DNA of 64,000 bases from Sulfuricystis multivorans (GCF_003966565.1 NZ_AP018719.1:85341-149340), one strand, 5' to 3'. Counted from the stretch's first letter, positions 27,609-35,722 are shown. Numbers and translations: made by a program. The notes: generated by a model not told the origin, from the sequence alone.

Positions 27609-27636
27609 GTCTCGTCGTCTCGTCGTCTCGTCGTCT
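27609..27636. repeat. 8-bp tandem repeat (GAGACGAC) upstream of traA
   Basis: On the - strand GAGACGAC is repeated about three and a half times, ending shortly before the traA leader. A single related copy occurs in the traL-traE spacer. Could be an mRNA stability or regulatory element, or replication slippage. Confidence 0.5.
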
Positions 27637-27640
27637 GAAC

Positions 27641-27895
27641 TTATGCTTCTGTCTTGCTATGGATATCGCGAACAACCACCTCACGCGTCCGAGCAAGCAA
27701 ACGGTAGAGAGCTTCTTTGCTCTTTCCTGCGTCTTCGATAACCAGCTCAAGAGCTGCAGTTGCAAGACGGCGTTCTTGAAATAGGTCGCGATCAGGAAGA
27801 GTGGAGCGAAGATCGCGAAGCGCCTTTTTGGTCTCTTCCCTGACGAGGACTGCTTTGTAGCCGTACTCGTGGTTTCCAGTAGTCTGATTGTTCAT
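27641..27895 (-). CDS. hypothetical protein upstream of traA
   Basis: 84 aa, charged and helical (KKALRDLRSTLPDRDLFQERRLATAALELVIED). It begins at a 4-nt overlap with the OmpA-like gene. The first 35 residues (YGYKAVLVREETKKALRDL) vaguely recall small ribbon-helix-helix or TraY-like proteins, but no motif is firm. Its place just before the pilin gene suggests a transfer accessory or local regulator; unproven. Confidence 0.5.
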   Translation of the reverse strand: MNNQTTGNHEYGYKAVLVREETKKALRDLRSTLPDRDLFQERRLATAALELVIEDAGKSKEALYRLLARTREVVVRDIHSKTEA

Positions 27896-28488
27896 TTGGT
27901 CGTGATCGTAATATCAATGTCTGTGCGTCTGAGTTCTTGCATGATCCTTTTTGAGGCACGCAAGTCACCATCACAGCAAGGGGCCTGGGCCACTGCCGTA
28001 ATTGTTTCAACAGGAACCCCAGTCTTGACAAGCGCTGCCTTAACAGCCTGCGCACGCCGGATGGCAAGTTTCTCGTTGAACTTGAGAGAGCCAGTCGGAT
28101 CAGTTCGTCCTGCGACGACAATCGACTTGGCATTCTTGAGATGACCAGAGGAGATAATCTCGTCAACTTCTTTGAAACCGGAGGTGTCGAGGCGACCCCA
28201 TCCCCAACGGAAATGCACTTTGAAGTGCACCTGCTTCGGCGTTTCAACAGCCTTAATGGAGGTAGGTGTTGAAGGTGGTGCTGGTGTTGGTGGTGCGGGC
28301 TTGGGGATAAATTTCGGAGTTCTCTGCGGGCAATTGTCTGTTTCGCAAAACACCAGTTCAGCGTTTTGCTTAGTGCCGACCTCGACGACTTCCAGCTTAC
28401 TGTTTGGAGGCCGTTCGTCAGAGTTCTGAATGGAAGCGCAGGCCGACATCATCAGAGCCAGAGAGGCGCAGGACAATAACTTATTCAT
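27892..28488 (-). CDS. OmpA-family peptidoglycan-binding lipoprotein
   Basis: 198 aa from the ATG at 28488, with lipobox MSACASIQ. A proline-rich linker (about residues 60-80) is followed by an OmpA C-terminal domain: VHFRWGWGRLD, then SIVVAGRTDPTGS and NEKLAIRRAQAVKAAL. The usual D and R of the OmpA motif ('G.TD..G....N..L...RA') are present. It probably anchors the apparatus to the cell wall, next to the wall-cutting enzyme encoded just upstream, which it overlaps by 8 nt. Confidence 0.85.
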   Translation of the reverse strand: MNKLLSCASLALMMSACASIQNSDERPPNSKLEVVEVGTKQNAELVFCETDNCPQRTPKFIPKPAPPTPAPPSTPTSIKAVETPKQVHFKVHFRWGWGRLDTSGFKEVDEIISSGHLKNAKSIVVAGRTDPTGSLKFNEKLAIRRAQAVKAALVKTGVPVETITAVAQAPCCDGDLRASKRIMQELRRTDIDITITTK

Positions 28489-29182
28489 CGTCACGCACCT
28501 CTTCATAATTCAGGAAGCCGCCGCCAACAGAGAACGCCTGGAGATCGTCTTCCCCAGATGCTGTCGCGAGCTTCATGGACTGGTCGGACTCTCCGAGCTT
28601 TACGACCATGATCTTCTTCGGCTGAATAGCAGCGCTTGCGCTGTGAATCGGCATGTTGGCAGCTGCAGTAGCAACCTGGCCATAGGCTGAGGCAGCTAAC
28701 ACTTGAGTCGGCGCATCGATGTCACCACCTTTTTTCAGTGCTGCGTGGATCTTCCAGGCATATTGATTGCGGCGGCGAACGCACTCGGCTTTGTCCAGCT
28801 TGGCGCAGCCCACGTTGTAGGCGCCAATCGCATTCCAGTTCCAGCCAAGCTTCTTGGCGTTGTTGGACAGAATCCATGCGCCGACTTTGACATTCGTGCA
28901 TGCGTCCTTCAGGGACTCTTCCGTAACGCCGTACTTCTCGAGTTTAGGCAGCCAACTCGAATTGATCTGCATGATACCGACATCATATGTCCCATCACTG
29001 TTGACGTTGCGAGCATTTGCATTGAAGCCACTCTCTGTTTTCGCAACTGCCTTAAGCACCTCAACCGGGATGCCATAGCTCTCGCTAGCAGCCTCCCAGC
29101 ACGTTGCCCTTGCGACCATGGGTACTGTAACGGCCAGCCCACAAAGTGTGATCAACAGGTATTTTGGGGTTGCGTTCTGCAT
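28481..29182 (-). CDS. SLT-type lytic transglycosylase (VirB1-like)
   Basis: 233 aa from the ATG at 29182 (MQNATPK), with a signal peptide ending near ARAT. The SLT domain (residues about 30-140) has AVAKTESGFN with the catalytic Glu, then YDVGIMQINSSWLP, then GAYNVGC. It opens peptidoglycan for assembly of the channel. First gene of the pilus unit. An in-frame TTG upstream is less likely because the ATG lies 7 nt from the -10 hexamer, so the message is probably leaderless. Confidence 0.92.
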   Translation of the reverse strand: MQNATPKYLLITLCGLAVTVPMVARATCWEAASESYGIPVEVLKAVAKTESGFNANARNVNSDGTYDVGIMQINSSWLPKLEKYGVTEESLKDACTNVKVGAWILSNNAKKLGWNWNAIGAYNVGCAKLDKAECVRRRNQYAWKIHAALKKGGDIDAPTQVLAASAYGQVATAAANMPIHSASAAIQPKKIMVVKLGESDQSMKLATASGEDDLQAFSVGGGFLNYEEVRDDE

Positions 29183-29189
29183 GGGCCAA

Positions 29190-29218
29190 ATCTTGCCGGC
29201 TGACAAGAAAATCTACAA
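29190..29218 (-). promoter_or_regulatory. promoter of the pilus/core unit (slt to S26 peptidase)
   Basis: On the - strand: -35 TTGTAG at 29213-29218, a 17-nt spacer and -10 CAAGAT at 29190-29195, then 7 nt to the ATG at 29182. Copy C of the 48-bp site abuts the -35. Confidence 0.6.
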
Positions 29219-29263
29219 TGCAGAAATGCCGCCGTTTTGATGGGGTTAGGTGTAGAAATGGAT
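29216..29263 (-). promoter_or_regulatory. 48-bp transfer-regulon site, copy C
   Basis: On the - strand it begins ATCCATTTCTACACCTAACC and ends GGCGGCATTTCTGCATTG. The outer halves match copy B closely while the centre differs (CATCAAAA in place of ACATTTTC). This shows which parts are conserved and probably bound. Confidence 0.72.
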
Positions 29264-29267
29264 TCAG

Positions 29268-29903
29268 TTACGCAGAATGTTGAATGTTCGAGATAACTAA
29301 GCGCACGAAAACGCCCATAAGCGTAATCACGACAGGGTAGAAAAAGACCGACAAAGGGGTCACTACAGCGAAGGCAACCATCGATGAAGCCGCCAAGGCG
29401 ATAATCAGGTGCCATGAGACATTGTAGACTGTGGGAGATGTGTATTTGAATGAGGCCAGCTTTGCCTTTCTCGTCATCACTCCATCGAAAATAATGGCAG
29501 CTAAGAACGGTGTCAGATAAATCACCCAAGACCAGGAATGGGCAATCCTGAAAAAAAACATCCAGATGTTGTAGAGAAAGTTCCCCCAGTATTCCATCAG
29601 GTGCTCAGCGTAAGGTGTCATCGCATTCGGTAGCATGACGCCTGGTGCCACTTCCTTACTCGGCATGGGCTTGACGAAATGCTTGCGAATGAGCGGATCA
29701 ATTCCAGTACTGACCATCGCAACATCATAGAGCCGGTTCGTCCGATTAAGGATCGTCTGCACTTCCTGGCCGTCATACCACTCCTCCGCGGTGGCCAGCT
29801 CCTTTTCTACGCACGACACATAGTCGGCTTGGTTAATCAGCAGTGGAGCGAATAGAAAGATAACGATGATTGCGAACAGCCAAAGTAATCCGTGTCGGGT
29901 CAT
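29268..29903 (-). CDS. DUF4400-like integral membrane protein
   Basis: 211 aa with four hydrophobic segments: LFAIIVIFLFAPLLI at the N-terminus, WVIYLTPFLAAIIF, LIIALAASSMVAFAVV and PVVITLMGVFVRLVI. A periplasmic loop contains a cysteine near residue 32. DUF4400 proteins are encoded near traD in IncA/C and SXT/R391-type transfer regions, which matches this context. Function is not known. It is the last gene of the traI-traD unit. Confidence 0.7.
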   Translation of the reverse strand: MTRHGLLWLFAIIVIFLFAPLLINQADYVSCVEKELATAEEWYDGQEVQTILNRTNRLYDVAMVSTGIDPLIRKHFVKPMPSKEVAPGVMLPNAMTPYAEHLMEYWGNFLYNIWMFFFRIAHSWSWVIYLTPFLAAIIFDGVMTRKAKLASFKYTSPTVYNVSWHLIIALAASSMVAFAVVTPLSVFFYPVVITLMGVFVRLVISNIQHSA

Positions 29904-29913
29904 TATGGCTTTC

Positions 29914-30438
29914 CTACTGTGAGGGGCTCATGTGAAGCAAGCTCAGGTAATCAAGTCCAGCTACCTCGAGATCCTTTGTAGGACTGATAGCTGCCAGAAG
30001 CTTGATCATCACTGTGCTGGAAGCGACTGGAGTATCACGCTCTCGGATTTGTATCGCGTAGCGCTTATGGTTGGCAAGGTATCGCATCAAGGGCTCATCG
30101 TAGGTCCAGACTGACCAAAGTCCATCCTTGCCCTCAACAGACACGCGAATAGACGAAAGTGCCTTAGCACTTGCGGCGATTCGCTCGATGAACTTCCTGT
30201 GGCTTACTTCATAGCCTAAGAGCAATGTTTCGTCATAGGAAGCAATCGCATCCCGCAGCGTCTGTTCCGCAAGGTTCTCGCCATTCACGACCAGCCATGG
30301 TGACACGAAATAGATGAACTGGAACGCCACATGCTCCAGGGTAGGCCAATCAGTGAACGCCTTCACCGGGCCGGATGAGAATCCGGCGCTACTTAGAATT
30401 CTGTTGAGGCTTAATCTCACGAGGGTGTTAGCGTTCAT
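29914..30438 (-). CDS. hypothetical protein between traD and DUF4400
   Basis: 174 aa with no signal peptide and only moderate hydrophobicity (HVAFQFIYFVSPWLVVNGE). It overlaps the start of the traD stop region by 4 nt and is followed 10 nt later by the DUF4400 gene. This position is occupied by an uncharacterised small gene in SXT and IncA/C systems. No motif recognised. Confidence 0.6.
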   Translation of the reverse strand: MNANTLVRLSLNRILSSAGFSSGPVKAFTDWPTLEHVAFQFIYFVSPWLVVNGENLAEQTLRDAIASYDETLLLGYEVSHRKFIERIAASAKALSSIRVSVEGKDGLWSVWTYDEPLMRYLANHKRYAIQIRERDTPVASSTVMIKLLAAISPTKDLEVAGLDYLSLLHMSPSQ

Positions 30439-32360
30439 GCTTCTTCATGTGAAATGATTGGCAGACGGCCCTTGATAAGTCTGCCGCCTGAAACCATTGC
30501 GATGTATTGCCAGTTTGGCAGTTGCCCAAGTACGTCCGGCGGCAGAACATCTTCCAGAGCTTCAGTTACTCTCTCCTGTACAGAGCCGGTGAAATGTGTG
30601 ATCGTCTTTTCTGTCGAAGAAGACGTCGCATGGATCTTCTGTTGCGTATAGACGTAGGTCTGACCAAAGGTTTCCGTAACGAAATCTTGAGTAACCCTGT
30701 CCTTGATTCGCATGGAAACGAGATTATTGAAGTTCCCGAGCATCTGTCTAGCCTTGTCCATCGACTCGAACCGCGCAGCCAGGTCAGGAATCGTTTGGAT
30801 GGCTGCCAGATTGATGAAGCCGGCACCGGCAGACTTGTTCAGCATTTGGATGTACGGATCGTTGACCACCTCTGCAGCCTCATCGACGATGAGGAATACC
30901 TTGTGGTTTCCGCCGTAGTTGTAAAAAGCTGCAGCAACCGAAGTTAGGTCCGATAGCAACATCGAGCCGACCGCAGAGCTGATTGTCTTATTTGCCAACG
31001 AATCCAGGCCAATGCTCACTACGCTGTTGGCGCGAATCAGCGAAGCTAGGTCTGTCATCGGCCGAGTATCTGCAACATCTCGCGGGTCAGGAGAAAGTAG
31101 ATCTCCGAGCTCTCCGGTAGTGAGCATCCCCAGAATCGGCACAAGGTTTGCAATCATCTTGGTGTAGTGAGCGCTGTCATGCTTGTAGATGGTTGCCAAG
31201 GCCTCAATAGCTTCGTCTCGTATGCCACGCGGAACGATCATGTCCAGATAAAATTCCAGGAGAAGATTGAGAGACTGACGCACAAGGATCTCGCCATCTT
31301 CTTGCCCCTTCTTCCCCTTCACTTGCTTGAGCGTTCGCGCATACGCCGCCACTTCGGTTTCCCAATTCGGCTGTAGCTCCTCGTCGAAGAACTGAAGAAT
31401 GACACGCATCAAGAGATCGGCAATCCCGTTGTCCACGTAGGAGCGAATGCGCACAAGTGACGGCTTTTCGCCCGTTGCTAGCATGCCCATCACGATGGCG
31501 TTCAGCACCCCCCACGCAAAGTCTCGGAAGGAAGAAGACTTGTCCCCACCAGGCATCAGCGCGGCGATTCGCGATGCCAAGTCGCTTGGATTCGTATAGT
31601 TTTTCAATGGATCAATACGGGCGCTCTGCCCAGGGAATGCAAGATGGAATCTGACATAATCATGTTCCCGGCCCGCCTGTTTGCACGCCGCACGCAGGGA
31701 GGCATCAAAGGGCTGGTCTCCCTTTGGATCAATGCAGATGACGGTGTAGCCAAGTTCGATCGCCATTTCAGCAATGAGCTCTAAGAAGCGAGTCTTTCCG
31801 CACCGGGTTGTCCCGACCAGGAGGGTGTTACCTATTAAGTTCTGAATTGGCACATACAGATCGTCCTCAGATCCATTCAGGCCGTGTATCCACGGGGCGC
31901 CAATATATTCAGTAGTATTTGCGCCCACCTGCTCACCGCTCCATTGTTCGATCATCCACATGATCATCTTCGGTGGATAGAACTGTTCCGGGTCGGCCCG
32001 CTTGATTTCGTACACCCGCTGGGTATGAACCGGGGTCCAGTCGAAGCCCTTCCCAAACCAAAGCGCCCGCGAGTTTTCCTGCCCTTCTACGCTGGTGACT
32101 TTGGTTTTCAGTTCCTCGTCAGTGATGAAGCTGATGCCCTTACCACCCAGACTCCATTTGAGTCGCCAAATCTCCCATGCCCGAAGTAGGTTGAAGATCA
32201 TGAAAACAAGAGCAGTCGCCCCAAGGTAGTAGAAGGGAAGGTCAGGGAAAGATGTGGTGTACCATGCGTATGTCAGTCCTATCACGCAAAGGAACCACAC
32301 GGCTGCAGAATAAGCCTCGTAGGCCTTCCGCCACGGCATTTCGAATTGGCGAAGAAGCAT
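30435..32360 (-). CDS. traD: TraD, type IV coupling protein
   Basis: 641 aa. Two N-terminal membrane segments (AVWFLCVIGLTYAWY and YYLGATALVFMIFNL) precede the ATPase domain with Walker A LVGTTRCGKTRFLELIAE at about residue 180 and Walker B VFLIVDEAAEVVND at about residue 490. Motif LAAIQTIPDLAARF follows. It is a hexameric DNA pump that brings the relaxase-DNA complex to the channel. The coding region lies 5 nt after traI. Confidence 0.95.
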   Translation of the reverse strand: MLLRQFEMPWRKAYEAYSAAVWFLCVIGLTYAWYTTSFPDLPFYYLGATALVFMIFNLLRAWEIWRLKWSLGGKGISFITDEELKTKVTSVEGQENSRALWFGKGFDWTPVHTQRVYEIKRADPEQFYPPKMIMWMIEQWSGEQVGANTTEYIGAPWIHGLNGSEDDLYVPIQNLIGNTLLVGTTRCGKTRFLELIAEMAIELGYTVICIDPKGDQPFDASLRAACKQAGREHDYVRFHLAFPGQSARIDPLKNYTNPSDLASRIAALMPGGDKSSSFRDFAWGVLNAIVMGMLATGEKPSLVRIRSYVDNGIADLLMRVILQFFDEELQPNWETEVAAYARTLKQVKGKKGQEDGEILVRQSLNLLLEFYLDMIVPRGIRDEAIEALATIYKHDSAHYTKMIANLVPILGMLTTGELGDLLSPDPRDVADTRPMTDLASLIRANSVVSIGLDSLANKTISSAVGSMLLSDLTSVAAAFYNYGGNHKVFLIVDEAAEVVNDPYIQMLNKSAGAGFINLAAIQTIPDLAARFESMDKARQMLGNFNNLVSMRIKDRVTQDFVTETFGQTYVYTQQKIHATSSSTEKTITHFTGSVQERVTEALEDVLPPDVLGQLPNWQYIAMVSGGRLIKGRLPIISHEEA

Positions 32361-32365
32361 ATTTG

Positions 32366-34363
32366 TTATTCCTTGGGGGGGGTCATATCGAAGCCGAGGC
32401 TAGAAGCGATCTCTGGCTTCAGAATAATCATTCTGTGCGTCTTCCCATTGATCTCGACTGGATGAATTCGGCGACTTGCTCTGGTCTTGTCTTGCCAAAG
32501 CCACGCCTTCAGGCCAAGCTCTTCGAGAAGTTCCATCACAGGAATTCCGTGCCGGTTTAGTTCTTCGTGGCTAATTCCAAAGCCGTAAGGCAAAGCTGCA
32601 GTCACGCCGCTCATAGTTCCATTGCGATAGGCCTGCATAACCTCATTCAGCAGCCACGCATTCGTGCGCTTTAGAGACCCGAGTAGCTTTGCAGCTGTTG
32701 GGCTCACGTCAGCTCCAAGCGAGGCGCCGCTGTCGCTTTCCTGATCTGGGTATCGTTGACTCTTTGCTTGAACATCTTTCCCGGTGCCGCCATCCTTCTC
32801 TTCTTCTGCACTGATCCTGGGTTTCTTACGATTCGAGCTTTTAGGGGTTGCTGTCGCCGGCAGTTCCTTGTTTCCTTCAGGAAGAGGCTCGTTGCTTTGC
32901 ACGCGGGACAGAATCTCTGCGGGCGGTGGCGCATTCAGTTCCTGCTTCGGCGCAGTCCACAGCTTTTCATTTGCTGTACCGGCCGGAACATCCATTCCTG
33001 AAGGAGTATTCAGCGCAGAGGCATGAGCTATCGAAGCCTGCGTTGTACCGTTTGCCGCTGGAGCTGCTTGCTGATTCGCCTGAACCGTCGAAGTTGGCGA
33101 GAGTGCAAGTTGGATGTTCTTGTAAGGTTCGAAGTCGAAGCCCCGGGGGAAGATCACCTCTCCCTCTCGCAGCTTTACCATGCCCTCCTTCGCCTCGAAT
33201 GTTCCCGGCAAAGCGATCGTCCAGTACCGAGAGCCGCTTTCGTTCAGCTGAAGAAGATTTGCGGATACCAGAAGGTCTGCCAAGGTATCCGGGTCTTTCG
33301 GGATGCCAGCAAACGAATCTCGAGCCAACAGGTTCGCTATGTCAGACGCTGCGACTGACCAGTCGATGTAAACGCCTTCCTTCCCCACCCAAAGACGACC
33401 ACCTGATGCGACGTTGTTTGCGATCCACTTACCTCCTCGGACAAGGCGCCGCATTGCATCGACCAGGTGCATTTCAAGGTGGGTTCCGATTACCAAGTGC
33501 CCATAGTTCGTGGCGGACCGCTTCAAATCGTCCTCGATCACCCGGGTGATCACTGGAGCAACCAGTCGACCGATCGGGTTCTCGGATGTATTGGTTTCGA
33601 CACCAGCGATCGTTGCGGTCATTGCCGGTACTATTTGATTATTGTCGCTGGCGAGATACTCTAGAACGTCATGGGGGACTACTTGAGAAATTGAATACGC
33701 AGATGATGCTTGGGCACCGTGAACGTGCGTATCTTCCATCCAGCGGACAAAATAGACGTCTGCTTTCGTATTCGTGCACCATTGGAAAAGGGAGTGCAGG
33801 AGCGGAGACCACTGTTGGTTGTCCCTCGTCATAACCGCCATCGAATTGACTGTGCGGTAGTTCTGGCTGCATAGACCTGCTAGGAAGGTGGCCAACGTCC
33901 ACTTTGGTTGCATGAAAAATCTGCGCTCAACCCCTCCTCCGGTGGGAAAGACTGCTGCATTGGCTGATTGCAGCGAATTCAGTGCGATTTCGAGACTCAT
34001 GCGGAAAAGCCCACCAGTTCCGCGGAAATAGGTAGTGCTCGTTGCCGGTAGTAAATGCACGTGCTCCGCCATATTTCGTACGGCCGGCATGTAGAGGCGG
34101 TTGAAGTCGGCACGCGAGACGCCGGCGGTGCGGAAGATGCGGTCCAGCAACTCTTGTTGCGATTGCAGGATTTTCTCTACGGGGATGACAGGTATGCCTT
34201 TGTCGAATGGAGGATAGCGTGTTATCGCATAGTCGCCTGGATCCTCTTCGCCCGGATAGACGTCCAAGCCGATCCCACGGGACTGGAGTTTCTGCGGGAT
34301 CAACAATGGAGCAGATTGTTGCGTTGGAGTACGAGTCAGCAGACGGCGGATAAACTTGAGCAT
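32366..34363 (-). CDS. traI: TraI, TraI_2-type (MOBH-like) relaxase
   Basis: 665 aa, in the range of MOBH relaxases (about 600-1000). The N-terminal TraI_2 domain has VRNMAEHVHLLPATSTTYFRG, then TGGLFRMSLEIALNSLQSAN, VERRFFMQPKWTLATFLAGL. In classical MOBH proteins this region holds several His residues and an HD pair (LLHDVGK-type). Here the corresponding places read YFRGTGGLF and GLCSQNYRT, so the HD pair is absent. The middle (residues about 430-560) is low-complexity; the C-terminal 110 residues (VSPTAAKLLGSLKRTNAWLLNE and on) form the usual second conserved domain. First gene of its unit; ATG 7 nt from the -10. Confidence 0.88.
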   Translation of the reverse strand: MLKFIRRLLTRTPTQQSAPLLIPQKLQSRGIGLDVYPGEEDPGDYAITRYPPFDKGIPVIPVEKILQSQQELLDRIFRTAGVSRADFNRLYMPAVRNMAEHVHLLPATSTTYFRGTGGLFRMSLEIALNSLQSANAAVFPTGGGVERRFFMQPKWTLATFLAGLCSQNYRTVNSMAVMTRDNQQWSPLLHSLFQWCTNTKADVYFVRWMEDTHVHGAQASSAYSISQVVPHDVLEYLASDNNQIVPAMTATIAGVETNTSENPIGRLVAPVITRVIEDDLKRSATNYGHLVIGTHLEMHLVDAMRRLVRGGKWIANNVASGGRLWVGKEGVYIDWSVAASDIANLLARDSFAGIPKDPDTLADLLVSANLLQLNESGSRYWTIALPGTFEAKEGMVKLREGEVIFPRGFDFEPYKNIQLALSPTSTVQANQQAAPAANGTTQASIAHASALNTPSGMDVPAGTANEKLWTAPKQELNAPPPAEILSRVQSNEPLPEGNKELPATATPKSSNRKKPRISAEEEKDGGTGKDVQAKSQRYPDQESDSGASLGADVSPTAAKLLGSLKRTNAWLLNEVMQAYRNGTMSGVTAALPYGFGISHEELNRHGIPVMELLEELGLKAWLWQDKTRASRRIHPVEINGKTHRMIILKPEIASSLGFDMTPPKE

Positions 34364-34370
34364 GTCCGGA

Positions 34371-34399
34371 ATTATCCGGAGCGGCTCAGAAAGACGCAG
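34371..34399 (-). promoter_or_regulatory. promoter of the traI-traD unit
   Basis: On the - strand: a poor -35 (CTGCGT at 34394-34399), a 17-nt spacer and a good -10 GATAAT at 34371-34376, then 7 nt to the ATG at 34363. The weak -35 fits an activator-dependent promoter. Copy D abuts it. Confidence 0.55.
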
Positions 34400-34444
34400 C
34401 AGAGAAATGCCGCCGAAAATGCGGGACTAGGCGTAGGAATGGGC
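34397..34444 (-). promoter_or_regulatory. 48-bp transfer-regulon site, copy D
   Basis: On the - strand it contains CCATTCCTACGCCTAGTCCC and GGCGGCATTTCTC. It nearly matches copy B throughout except at the last six bases. It lies between the FlhC-like gene (ends 34457) and traI. Confidence 0.72.
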
Positions 34445-34456
34445 GAAGATGAGATA

Positions 34457-35101
34457 TCAACCTTCGCAGGCGTGGCGAGATGCCGCAATACGCTCGGAGT
34501 TCTCAACCAATCTCTCGTAACGCTTCTGTATTGCGCACATTGGGCACGACTGGTTGTCCAGCTCCGCTTCGGTGATCACGAGGTAGCTAGCTCCACAATC
34601 TGGGCAGTCCTTTAATGTCAGTGACGCATACTTACGCCCATACCCATAGCCAAGGTGAGTCATCAGATCATAGGCGTTATTCAGTGTGATCCTGGACAAT
34701 CTGGGAAGAGCTTGCTGGATGGGGTCGGTGAGGCGGTAATACGCCTGGAAGGCCGTGGTAAGCAACCAACCGCGGTTTGCAGGCTCATCTAAAGCAGCTT
34801 CGATCTTGAGGTAGATACTGGCAAATGCAGCAGCTTGTAGATTCCAGTCGAGTCCCCCGCGATTATGGGGTATCGCATAATGTTTCGGCTGGGCCTGCTG
34901 GAGCCTTCCGGCTGGCGCTTCTTGGCCCGTGAGGCGCTTATACCGCTCGGCGATAGCCTTCGATGATAGGCCAGTGTACCTGGCGATCAGTTTCGGTTTT
35001 CCTCCCAACAGGACCATGGTATTCGCAAGGTCCAGGAATCTACTGACCCAGATGGGGTCATCGAACTGAGCCGATTCTGGAATGGGGGCGCCTGGATGCA
35101 T
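34457..35101 (-). CDS. FlhC-like transcriptional activator subunit (SetC/AcaC type)
   Basis: 214 aa. The N-terminal half has LANTMVLLGGKPKLIARYTGLSSKAIAERYKRLTG, then PAGRLQQAQPKHY, which follow the FlhC plan ('A..L..LG.....I...TGLS...L..LYK...G..P..G.LP'). A zinc-binding module follows: DCPDCGASYLVITE, then CPMC near residue 190. FlhC with FlhD forms an activator of flagellar genes; SetCD (SXT) and AcaCD (IncA/C) are homologous activators of conjugation. It sits 10 nt downstream of the FlhD-like gene and just upstream of traI. Assignment is by motif pattern, not by a search. Confidence 0.82.
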   Translation of the reverse strand: MHPGAPIPESAQFDDPIWVSRFLDLANTMVLLGGKPKLIARYTGLSSKAIAERYKRLTGQEAPAGRLQQAQPKHYAIPHNRGGLDWNLQAAAFASIYLKIEAALDEPANRGWLLTTAFQAYYRLTDPIQQALPRLSRITLNNAYDLMTHLGYGYGRKYASLTLKDCPDCGASYLVITEAELDNQSCPMCAIQKRYERLVENSERIAASRHACEG

Positions 35102-35111
35102 GACGATTTCC

Positions 35112-35564
35112 TTACGCAGCCGCTGCCAACATGGCGGCGGAATAGTGAGGGATAGCCTTCTGATGCAACGGCCTAATGCTAAGAGTAGCGGCCCCTGATA
35201 CGTCGAATATTGTTCCTGGCCAGCGACGTGAGATGTCAGAAATTTGCTGGTTTGTCAGCCGCGCCAAGACGCGCGCTTGTGCCATGTTGATACTCAGAAT
35301 GATCAGGCCATCGAAGTATCCGCTCAGGACGTCGCGGGCTGTCTGCCGTGCGAACAGCAGGTATTCCTTGTTGATAGCGGTGACGTCCGGGGGATTTTGG
35401 TGATGCGAATGAGCAACAACGGTAGCAACTGTCGAAAGCTCAGATGCCGATGGTTTTAGTTTCCCAAGGCAGACGGTGAGGAGATTCAGCGTCGAGTGCA
35501 AGTTGACATTCGCAGGCCCCATTTGCATCAGGATACGTTTGTTCAAAGCGCGTAAATCGTCCAT
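35112..35564 (-). CDS. FlhD-like transcriptional activator subunit (SetD/AcaD type)
   Basis: 150 aa. The region INKEYLLFARQTARDV, then LSINMAQARVLARLTNQQI, then SDISRRWPGTIFDVSG matches the FlhD plan ('N..YL.LAQ......A...GI....A..LA.LT..Q...LA......F'). The N-terminal 65 residues are extra compared with enteric FlhD (about 116 aa). With the FlhC-like partner it is the probable master activator of this element. The gene has a strong promoter (TTGACA) and an AAGGG ribosome site, and is flanked by palindromic operators. Confidence 0.75.
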   Translation of the reverse strand: MDDLRALNKRILMQMGPANVNLHSTLNLLTVCLGKLKPSASELSTVATVVAHSHHQNPPDVTAINKEYLLFARQTARDVLSGYFDGLIILSINMAQARVLARLTNQQISDISRRWPGTIFDVSGAATLSIRPLHQKAIPHYSAAMLAAAA

Positions 35565-35638
35565 TTGCGACCCTTCTCTGTGATCTAGGGCCGCAAACTA
35601 GGTGGAATCCCGTATTGACAAGCCCTACGTCATGCGAA

Positions 35639-35722
35639 CGTATTGCGGATTATTGTGAGGTGCGCCATACTTTGTCAAGAGATATTTTCCGTGTAACGGA
35701 GTTTTTGTTTCCGTAATGCGGA
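35639..35722. promoter_or_regulatory. cluster of TCCG...CGGA palindromic operators
   Basis: Three related sites: TCCGTAATGCGGA at 35710-35722, TCCGTGTAACGGA at 35688-35700, and a half-conserved CGTATTGCGGA at 35639-35649. The first two lie just upstream of the -35 and the third covers the expected transcription start of the FlhD-like promoter. The first two have centres 22 bp apart, two helical turns. The binding protein is unknown. Confidence 0.55.
35650..35678 (-). promoter_or_regulatory. promoter of the FlhDC-like operon
   Basis: On the - strand: perfect -35 TTGACA at 35673-35678, a 17-nt spacer and -10 CAATAA at 35650-35655 (AATAAT if read one base on). The leader to the ATG at 35564 is about 80 nt. 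No 48-bp site is present, so the activator operon is controlled differently from its targets. Confidence 0.7.
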
